From the NCBI GenBank assembly GCA_030608985.1, contig JAUWDC010000056.1, positions 1-7,075 of the forward strand: 7,075 bases of DNA, read 5' to 3'. Within the stretch, counting starts at the first letter, position 1. Every line of letters begins with the position of its first letter. Below, piece after piece: positions 1 through 4,903 of this stretch. Source of the DNA: Desulfobia sp. (GTDB taxonomy: Bacteria; Desulfobacterota; Desulfobulbia; Desulfobulbales; SURF-16). Position numbers and translations under genes: made by a program. The notes under the pieces are model-generated. The model did no database searches and was not told where the DNA came from. It saw only the letters and a list, made by a program, of their open reading frames with translations.

Positions 1-206
1 AAATCTTAATGGAATCTTAACAACTTAGCCAAAAACAGAGATATTAGGAGCTTTTAGGAGTATCCGAGAGAGAAAAACAGATACACGCCACATGGTGATA
101 GGCAAACGATTAAACCCTGTCCTTTTCTATGCCTCTGTTAACAGCCATTTCTCCCCAATCACAAAAAACACGGTGTTATGGGCAATTAAAAAATGTTACT
201 GGCAAT

Positions 207-243
207 ATATTCACAAAATCAATTAGTTACAAACTGTTGATAA
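207..243. promoter_or_regulatory. Two degenerate DnaA-box-like 9-mers, inverted
   Basis: ATATTCACA at 207-215 (plus) differs from the TTATNCACA consensus at one position. TGTTGATAA at 235-243, read on the minus strand as TTATCAACA, also differs at one position. They face each other, 19 bp apart, about 40 bp upstream of the promoter -35 box. This is where autoregulatory DnaA sites often lie. One-mismatch 9-mers are common by chance in AT-rich DNA, so this is a weak call. Confidence 0.25.
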
Positions 244-282
244 CTTCACCATTCTGTAATGGAAAATCACAGAATATCGTCT

Positions 283-309
283 TTGACAATCCTGCAGCAG
301 TTTTATAAA
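283..309 (+). promoter_or_regulatory. Sigma70-like promoter for dnaA
   Basis: A perfect -35 TTGACA lies at 283-288, followed 15 bp later by TATAAA at 304-309. The spacer is a little short, although overlapping A/T hexamers (for example 306-311) would give 17 bp. The predicted transcript start near 316 leaves a leader of about 60 nt before the ATG at 377. It also argues against the in-frame TTG at 326, which would be only about 10 nt into the message. Confidence 0.55.
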
Positions 310-376
310 AAGATGCCCATACAAATTGGAGAGCGCACATTATTTGAAAAATTCCAGACTTTTGCGGAAAAAAACG

Positions 377-1708
377 ATGATATGGCAACAGATTAAAGAA
401 ATTTTATCCCAAAAACTTCCAGAAAGTGCCTATTCACTCTGGATCACCCCCTTGTCCTGTACTGTGGAAAACCAGACACTTATGATAGGAGGGCCAGATA
501 AATTCTTTACATCCTGGGTTTCGGACAATTACCGCGCACATATTAATGAAGCCCTCCAACTGATTGGTTCCAGCAATATGAATGTGCACTTTATTGCCAC
601 GGGAAAAAATAAGTCCCAGCCACTTCTCCCCCCACGACAGGAACCATTGCGCCTTCCCAATATGCCCAAGGCAAAATCAACTATTCGTACATTACACCCC
701 CGATACACCTTTGATGAATTCATGGTCGGAGAAAGCAACGCGTTTGCACACTCTGTATGTGAATCCATTGCTGCAAATGATACCAGTATGGGAAGTTGTA
801 TCTATCTGAAGGCAGGAACAGGCTTAGGGAAAAGTCACCTGACCCATGCAGTGGCCCATCAAATTATCAATAATTCCCCAGCAACCCGTCTTCATTTTTT
901 GACCGCGCAACAACTCACCGCAGAAATGGTACATCACATAAAAGATAACTCCATGGCACGTTTCAAGGAAAAATATCAAAAACATTGTGACGTCCTGCTG
1001 CTGGATGACATTCATACCTTAAACGGCCGAACAAAAACCCAGACAGAACTGGCAGAGGCCATGGATGTCCTCATGGAATCCGGGAAAAGAGTCGTTTTCG
1101 CAAGCTCTTTAACCCCTCAAGAAATTCCCAATATCGAAACGGGATTTCGCTCCCGGCTCTCTTCCGGCCTTATTACCTCCATTAACCCGCCGGATCTTTA
1201 CACCAGAATAAAAATTATCCAGAGAAAGGCTCTCGTAAACAATCTATCCTTATCAGATGAAATTGTTGACTATCTGGCGACAAATATAAAAGGCGACATC
1301 CGCCAGTTGGAAAGTGCTATCGTCAGCCTGAAGGCCCAATCATCATTGCTCCAGATGACTCCTAACTTCACAATGGTCAAGGAGACACTCAGCAATATTA
1401 CAATTCCAGATAGACAGATTTCATCGGAAATGATCCGTGATCTTATTGCTGTTCAATTTAAGGTCAGTGTCGCCGATTTGAAATCCAAGTCGCGGAAAAA
1501 AGCCATTGCCTTTCCAAGACAGACGGCAATGTACCTGGCGCGAAAATATACAGAAGGTTCTCTGGCAGATATAGGCAAGGCGTTTAACCGCGACCACTCC
1601 ACAGTTGTCCATGCCGTAAGGACTATTACTCAGAAAATAGCTCGAAACAGCAGTATACGTGGTCAAATCGACTACTTGGCTGACAAAATTAAAAAGCAGC
1701 TTTTGTAG
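377..1708 (+). CDS. dnaA: Chromosomal replication initiator protein DnaA
   Basis: AAA+ ATPase that binds DnaA boxes at oriC, opens the duplex and helps load the replicative helicase in the cytoplasm. The 443-residue length is normal. Domain I (about 1-70) begins with a family-typical MIWQQIKEIL start, followed by a short linker to about 105. Domain III has Walker A GTGLGKS (147-153), Walker B DVLLLDD (205-211), an arginine-finger segment near 255-264 and a sensor-2 arginine (R309 in DIRQLE). Domain IV (about 350-443) carries the DnaA signature IGKAFNRDHSTVVHA. The frame is open back to a TTG at 326. I chose the ATG at 377 because it matches the family N-terminus, has a weak GGA ribosome site 8 nt upstream, and follows the promoter sensibly. 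Oddities: the domain IV loop reads FNRDHST where FGGRDHTT is usual (one residue shorter), and the SRF-W-GL box reads SRLSSGL. No dnaN follows; the next gene is convergent. Confidence 0.95.
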   Translation: MIWQQIKEILSQKLPESAYSLWITPLSCTVENQTLMIGGPDKFFTSWVSDNYRAHINEALQLIGSSNMNVHFIATGKNKSQPLLPPRQEPLRLPNMPKAKSTIRTLHPRYTFDEFMVGESNAFAHSVCESIAANDTSMGSCIYLKAGTGLGKSHLTHAVAHQIINNSPATRLHFLTAQQLTAEMVHHIKDNSMARFKEKYQKHCDVLLLDDIHTLNGRTKTQTELAEAMDVLMESGKRVVFASSLTPQEIPNIETGFRSRLSSGLITSINPPDLYTRIKIIQRKALVNNLSLSDEIVDYLATNIKGDIRQLESAIVSLKAQSSLLQMTPNFTMVKETLSNITIPDRQISSEMIRDLIAVQFKVSVADLKSKSRKKAIAFPRQTAMYLARKYTEGSLADIGKAFNRDHSTVVHAVRTITQKIARNSSIRGQIDYLADKIKKQLL

Positions 1709-1742
1709 ATTTCGGATTGCGGATTTGGGATTGCGGATTTAG
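1708..1742. repeat. Heptamer tandem repeat, five units of GATTNNG
   Basis: Five consecutive 7-bp units, each fitting GATTNNG, start at the last base of the dnaA stop codon. The units alternate so that a 14-bp super-period (GATTTSG then GATTGCG) is also visible. No coding role is apparent. I recall similar GGATTGCGGATT strings between genes in other bacterial genomes, but this is memory and unchecked. The array could be a slippage-generated microsatellite or the edge of a dispersed element. Confidence 0.8.
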
Positions 1743-1781
1743 CTTTTTAAAATCGGTTGAACCTGCAAAAGTCTTTTTCTC

Positions 1782-1858
1782 ACCACAGGGCACACAGAGA
1801 CCACAGAGAAATATTTTTTATTAGTAGTCACCTCTGTGCTCTCTGTGTGCTCTGTGGT
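1782..1858. repeat. Large inverted repeat, each arm three nonamers (CACAGAG type)
   Basis: The left arm (1782-1808) and right arm (1832-1858) are 27 bp each and pair at 25 positions. One of the two exceptions would be a G-U wobble in plus-strand RNA. The loop is 23 nt. Each arm is itself three 9-mers: nnCACAGRG on the left and CTCTGTGnn on the right, at 1832, 1841 and 1850. It lies between convergent dnaA and hemG, so it could act as a two-way transcription stop. The flanking T-runs are poor (TTATAGTTTTT after the right arm), so a simple intrinsic terminator is not certain. A mobile or dispersed hairpin element is an equally good reading. Confidence 0.85.
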
Positions 1859-1920
1859 TAATTTATAGTTTTTACGACTTCATAAAAATTTGACCCTGTA
1901 ATTCTCCAGATAGTCAAAAA

Positions 1921-3297
1921 TTAGAAATAAACAGGTTTAACCGGAGCTTCCGGAGTGTCACCGCGTTTTCCGGCAACAATATCTTCCGCTACCCTTTTTG
2001 CTGATTTTGTCATGTCATTAATGCCGATACCGTCCCAGCCGAATCCACAGATATAGAGCCCCGGCATCTTCTGTTCCACCCCAAATCTCCAATGCAACAG
2101 GGCCGGATGATCCATTTCAAGCTGCGGGATTCCACTTTTCGGGCGTAGAACCTGGGCAAAAATTGGTTTTTCCGGCAAATCCATTAATTGGCTTATATCC
2201 TGACACACCCTCTCTATAATCTCCTCATCACCAAGCTCCAGCCTTTCCGGATGCCTTCTCCCTCCCACCAAAGCCTCAAGCAGGACATTATCACCAGGGG
2301 CACGGTTGGGAAACATCTGTGATGAAAACATGGCGCCAAGGGTAAATCGTTTTTCACATTCAGGGGCAAGATAACCAAACCCATAAGGGATGCGGGCCTT
2401 GTTCGAAAACCCAAGAACAACATTTACTATCCGGGAAACAGGGACGCTGCTAACAGGAGGCGTATCCAGAGGAGAAAGCAATTTCAGGGCCTCATTCACA
2501 GGCAATGCCAAAACCAGCTCTTTGCCGGAGACCGTTCCTTTTTCTGTCTCCACCTCCCACATTCCGTCCTTCCTGACAATTCTTGTCACTGCCGTCCGCA
2601 ATTCAATTTCCTTGCCCTGAACAAGGGCATCAACAAGCCTCTCAAGCCCCTGGGGAAAATTTTTCATGGCAGGCAACTTGTTTTTCGGACCATCCGATTT
2701 TTTCTTTGCTTTCCGAATCAAGGCACGCAATAGCGACCCATGCTCTTTTTCGAGCCTCCGTGCACCGGGCATGACAGCATCAATACTCAGCTTCGTATAA
2801 TCTCCGGAAAAACTTCCTGTAACTGCGGCATCCACTAATGGAAGAATACTTTTACCAAAACGTCGACCTGCCCATTGCCCGATAGTCTGGTTTTCTTCAA
2901 CAGGCTTAATCCAGAAATCCGCAAGGAGCCGTAATTTTGCAGAAAAAGACAAAAGTGGTGTCGTCAATATTTTCAGAGGTTTCTGAGGAAGCTGAACAAG
3001 TTTTCCCTGATGACACACATAACGATGGAAGTCCCCAAGAGGAGCCTGCTGAGCCTCCTTGTCAAGCCCGGTGTCTTCAAGTATTTCCCGACTTGCCGGA
3101 GCGTTGTCCAGGAAACCATGGGGACCCAACTCCGCCAAAAAGCCATCTTTCTTAAATGACTGGACTGCACCTCCCGGTCTCCCTGTTTTCTCCAGCAACA
3201 GGACATTAAGCCCCGGAGACATCTTGTTTAAGAAATGAGCGGAACTCAATCCGGACAGGCCGGCGCCAATAATAATTATATCGTAGTTTTTTTCCAT
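1921..3297 (-). CDS. hemG: Protoporphyrinogen oxidase, FAD-dependent (HemY/PgoX type)
   Basis: Catalyses the six-electron oxidation of protoporphyrinogen IX to protoporphyrin IX, the penultimate step of the protoporphyrin route to heme, usually at the membrane surface. The 458-residue length fits the family. The N-terminal Rossmann motif is GAGLSG (11-16) with a ribose-binding glutamate at E36 in LLLEKTGRPGG, then ELGPHGFL (56-63). The C-terminal FAD motif is GLYICGFGWDGIGIND (413-428). The fold is that of flavin amine oxidases, unlike the unrelated flavodoxin-type HemG of E. coli; hemY and pgoX are alternative names. A coproporphyrinogen oxidase role (as in Firmicutes CgoX) cannot be excluded from sequence alone. 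The ATG start at 3297 directly precedes the FAD motif, with only a weak GAG upstream as ribosome site. It appears monocistronic, convergent with dnaA and divergent from the flavodoxin-like gene. Confidence 0.88.
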   Translation of the reverse strand: MEKNYDIIIIGAGLSGLSSAHFLNKMSPGLNVLLLEKTGRPGGAVQSFKKDGFLAELGPHGFLDNAPASREILEDTGLDKEAQQAPLGDFHRYVCHQGKLVQLPQKPLKILTTPLLSFSAKLRLLADFWIKPVEENQTIGQWAGRRFGKSILPLVDAAVTGSFSGDYTKLSIDAVMPGARRLEKEHGSLLRALIRKAKKKSDGPKNKLPAMKNFPQGLERLVDALVQGKEIELRTAVTRIVRKDGMWEVETEKGTVSGKELVLALPVNEALKLLSPLDTPPVSSVPVSRIVNVVLGFSNKARIPYGFGYLAPECEKRFTLGAMFSSQMFPNRAPGDNVLLEALVGGRRHPERLELGDEEIIERVCQDISQLMDLPEKPIFAQVLRPKSGIPQLEMDHPALLHWRFGVEQKMPGLYICGFGWDGIGINDMTKSAKRVAEDIVAGKRGDTPEAPVKPVYF

Positions 3298-3505
3298 ATT
3301 GCGTCTCAGGTTGCTTTCCTGTTATTAATAATCCCGTTTGACGTATTCACAAAAAACGCTCATACGCCGCTGTTAATCTTCTGTCGCTACTTGATATTAC
3401 CGGTGGCGATAATTCAAATCATGGCTATCAGCGAGTTCAGCCCGTTTGACATATGTTACTCAAAAAAATGCCCCTATCAAAATGAAAAATTCTTTTCCAT
3501 AGAGT
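3298..3505. promoter_or_regulatory. Divergent intergenic control region with a duplicated 14-bp element
   Basis: This separates the 5' ends of hemG (-) and the flavodoxin-like gene (+), so it should hold promoters for both. CCCGTTTGACRTAT occurs at 3333-3346 and again at 3441-3454, 108 bp apart, in the same orientation and each followed within a few bases by an A-run. Each copy contains a TTGAC that resembles a plus-strand -35, but no good -10 follows at normal spacing. On the minus strand a weak hemG promoter can be proposed: TTGTGA (3352-3347) and TATTAA (3330-3325), 16 bp apart. It overlaps the first copy, which would suit an operator. Confidence 0.4.
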
Positions 3506-4204
3506 ATGATGGCCCCCATGAGAGCAACACATAAAAAACGGGTTTTATTTATATGCTATTCCTTAAGTGGGCAGACCAACGGTTTATTGCTTCATCTGGC
3601 CGCCGGTATGGAGGAAGAAGGCGTTGAAGTTGTGATTGAGCGCCTCAGGCCATTAAAGCCTATACGATTTCCCCTCGGCTCGACAAGAACAACGATCGCC
3701 ATGATGCTGATCACCTTTTTCCGCAACCTTGTTCCCATTGCCCCTCTTTCAGAAAAAACAAAGGAGCAATACGATCTGATCATTCTGGCCGGCCCCACAT
3801 GGTCATATCATCCCAGCGGGCCAATCTTATCCCTTTTAAAATTTGACGGAAAACGCCTTTTCCCGAACCAGACTGTGCTACCTGTTATATCTTGCCGTGG
3901 TTATTGGCGCATGCACTGGCTCGGCCTGCGACAATTACTTAAAAAATACAGTGCACGGGTACCAAACAAAATTGTTTTCAGCCACCCCAGCAAAGAACCA
4001 TGGCGGACCTTAGGTGTTTTCCTCAAGCTTGCCGGCAAAAATCCTGAACGATCAAAATTCATGGGTAAATTTTACCCCAAATACGGCCATACAAGTGATC
4101 AGCATGAAGAGGCCTTTCGTTTTGGGAAGATGATTGGCAATGCGCTCACAGAGGATCAACCCATCGAAAAACTTAATTTTCGTACCCCCCTGGCCATGCC
4201 ATAA
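3506..4204 (+). CDS. Flavodoxin-like protein (family often annotated dialkylresorcinol condensing enzyme)
   Basis: Predicted soluble FMN-binding protein of 232 residues. The FMN phosphate loop is YSLSGQTN (18-25) after strand KRVLFIC. A second flavin-contact segment is LIILAGPTWSYHPSGPI (91-107), and a third lies around SCRGYW (129-134). The segment RLRPLKPIRFPLG (46-58) is like proteins annotated after DarA; that annotation is doubtful as a function and I do not adopt it. It is longer than simple flavodoxins and lacks a signal peptide. The exact start is uncertain: ATG codons at 3506, 3509 and 3518 are all in frame, and only a weak AGAG (3501-3504) lies upstream, best spaced for 3509. It is divergent from the FAD-type protoporphyrinogen oxidase, so a redox role near heme synthesis is possible but unproven. 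An NAD(P)H:quinone reductase-like role is the main alternative. Confidence 0.75.
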   Translation: MMAPMRATHKKRVLFICYSLSGQTNGLLLHLAAGMEEEGVEVVIERLRPLKPIRFPLGSTRTTIAMMLITFFRNLVPIAPLSEKTKEQYDLIILAGPTWSYHPSGPILSLLKFDGKRLFPNQTVLPVISCRGYWRMHWLGLRQLLKKYSARVPNKIVFSHPSKEPWRTLGVFLKLAGKNPERSKFMGKFYPKYGHTSDQHEEAFRFGKMIGNALTEDQPIEKLNFRTPLAMP

Positions 4205-4208
4205 CATT

Positions 4209-4257
4209 AATTAATAATTGAAAATTAAGAATTGAGAATTAAGAATTGAGAATTGAG
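4209..4257. repeat. Heptamer tandem repeat, seven units of AATTRAN
   Basis: Seven consecutive 7-bp units lie just after the flavodoxin-like stop codon. Units are AATTAAT, AATTGAA, then AATTAAG and AATTGAG variants. The period is exact with no indels. It parallels the GATTNNG array after dnaA in period, NATT core and position at a convergent junction. Confidence 0.85.
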
Positions 4258-4278
4258 GTACTTTTCTAATAGATATTT

Positions 4279-4299
4279 CATTCGTAATTCGTAATTAAT
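4279..4299. repeat. Second short heptamer array, AATTCGT type
   Basis: Three 7-bp units (NATTCGT twice, then AATTAAT) sit 21 bp after the AATTRAN array. TAATTAAT at 4292-4299 is the reverse complement of ATTAATTA at 4206-4213, so the two arrays together form a block of about 95 bp with matching inverted ends. No coding function is visible. Confidence 0.7.
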
Positions 4300-4319
4300 T
4301 TTGCCCACAGGGTTTATCC

Positions 4320-4332
4320 CCCTCAAGGAGGG
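4320..4332. repeat. GC-rich small hairpin CCCTC-aag-GAGGG
   Basis: A perfect 5-bp stem with a 3-nt loop lies in otherwise AT-rich DNA, 12 bp from the next hairpin. No T-run follows on either strand, so it is not itself a clear terminator. It may back up the stronger hairpin downstream of cobO. Confidence 0.45.
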
Positions 4333-4335
4333 ACT

Positions 4336-4359
4336 GAAAAGAGTACCCCCTTGCGGGGT
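4336..4359 (-). terminator. Possible intrinsic terminator of the cobO operon
   Basis: Read on the minus strand, about 20 nt after the cobO stop, ACCCC and GGGGT flank GCAAG (or CCCC and GGGG flank a GCAA tetraloop, a stable GNRA loop). This is followed by ACTCTTTT. The stem is short and the T-tract imperfect, so termination efficiency may be modest. Confidence 0.4.
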
Positions 4360-4378
4360 GCATTATGCTCACCAGGGG

Positions 4379-4903
4379 CTAAAATTCAATTCCCCTCTGC
4401 GCCTTGACCCCTTTCTGATACGGGTGTTTCACCTCGACCATCTCGGTCACAAGATCAGCTGCATCAATGAGCTTCTTACTGGCATTTCGTCCTGTTATCA
4501 CAAGATGGAGTCTCTCGGGACGGTTGTCCACCAACTCAATCACCTCATCTTCAGAGACCATCTCGTATGTAACAAGATAAGTCAATTCATCCAGGACAAC
4601 CATGTCATAGAGGTCACTGCGAATTTTTTCTTTAGCAAAGTCAAAAGCCTCACGAGCTGCACGAACAGCTTCTGACTTATCCTCTGTCGCCCAGGTAAAG
4701 CCACTGCCTTTCACATGAAATTCAACATTATCAGAAAATCTGGCAAAGGCCTTTGCCTCGCCCGTCTGGGCATTGCCTTTGATAAACTGAATCACACATA
4801 CCTTAAAACCATTGCCTGCCGCCCGCATGGCCTGGCCAAAAGCTGCTGTAGACTTCCCCTTGCCATTGCCGGTATTAAGAAGGACGAGGCCTTTCCGGGT
4901 CAT
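4379..4903 (-). CDS. cobO: Corrinoid adenosyltransferase (cob(I)yrinic acid a,c-diamide adenosyltransferase)
   Basis: Transfers the 5'-deoxyadenosyl group of ATP to reduced corrinoid, producing the adenosyl form of cobalamin or its precursors in the cytoplasm. It is the CobA/CobO/BtuR type, not the PduO or EutT type. The 174 residues begin almost directly with the P-loop GNGKGKST (13 follows G12; motif 12-19). Later come VVLDEL (102-107), VITGRNA (135-141) and the family's C-terminal HPYQKGVKAQRGIEF (160-174). Compared with E. coli BtuR it lacks the short N-terminal extension, as many CobO proteins do. The ATG shares its A with the TAA stop of the upstream protease gene (TAATG), so translation is probably coupled. 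The ribosome site is the G-run plus GGAAAT inside the end of that gene. No other cobalamin genes and no cobalamin riboswitch are visible here, so it may serve salvage as well as synthesis. Confidence 0.93.
   Translation of the reverse strand: MTRKGLVLLNTGNGKGKSTAAFGQAMRAAGNGFKVCVIQFIKGNAQTGEAKAFARFSDNVEFHVKGSGFTWATEDKSEAVRAAREAFDFAKEKIRSDLYDMVVLDELTYLVTYEMVSEDEVIELVDNRPERLHLVITGRNASKKLIDAADLVTEMVEVKHPYQKGVKAQRGIEF

Larger units (their letters stand above)
1..376 (+). other. AT-rich gene-free leader upstream of dnaA
   Basis: No convincing gene is present on either strand. The stretch is AT-rich and holds short repeated or symmetrical elements: AATCTTAA at 2-9 and 13-20 (11-bp phase), TTAGGAG at 44-50 and 54-60 (10-bp phase), the palindrome CTGTTAACAG at 134-143, GGCAAT at 181-186 and 201-206, and the dyad CCATT-ctgt-AATGG at 249-262 just upstream of the promoter. 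Its position before dnaA makes it a natural candidate for a dnaA control region or part of an origin. However, I see no perfect TTATCCACA box and no obvious AT-rich 13-mer unwinding array, so an oriC call is not supported. Confidence 0.5.

Noticed and set aside
326..376. In-frame TTG-initiated extension of DnaA (17 extra residues)
   Set aside because: TTG is a poor start, no ribosome site precedes it, it would lie almost at the predicted transcript start, and the extra residues do not match DnaA N-termini. ATG at 377 fits better.
3343..3351. GTATTCACA, a one-mismatch DnaA box upstream of hemG
   Set aside because: Single isolated site with a mismatch in AT-rich DNA; expected by chance.
3235..3534. 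Plus-strand open frame of 99 codons with hydrophobic stretches across the hemG/flavodoxin gap
   Set aside because: It begins antisense inside hemG, overlaps the flavodoxin start, has no ribosome site and resembles no family I know; it looks like a chance frame.
1708..4299. CRISPR or integron interpretation of the tandem repeats
   Set aside because: Units are only 7 or 9 bp with no spacers, and no cas or integrase gene and no attC-type core sites are present.
4205..4378. Possible cobalamin riboswitch near cobO
   Set aside because: The region is downstream of cobO, not upstream, and has no B12-box-like sequence or matching architecture; it consists of repeats and two small hairpins.
4301..4675. 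Plus-strand open frame of 124 codons across the hairpins and into cobO
   Set aside because: Most of it is the antisense shadow of the clearly coding cobO frame, and its first part lies over hairpin and repeat DNA.
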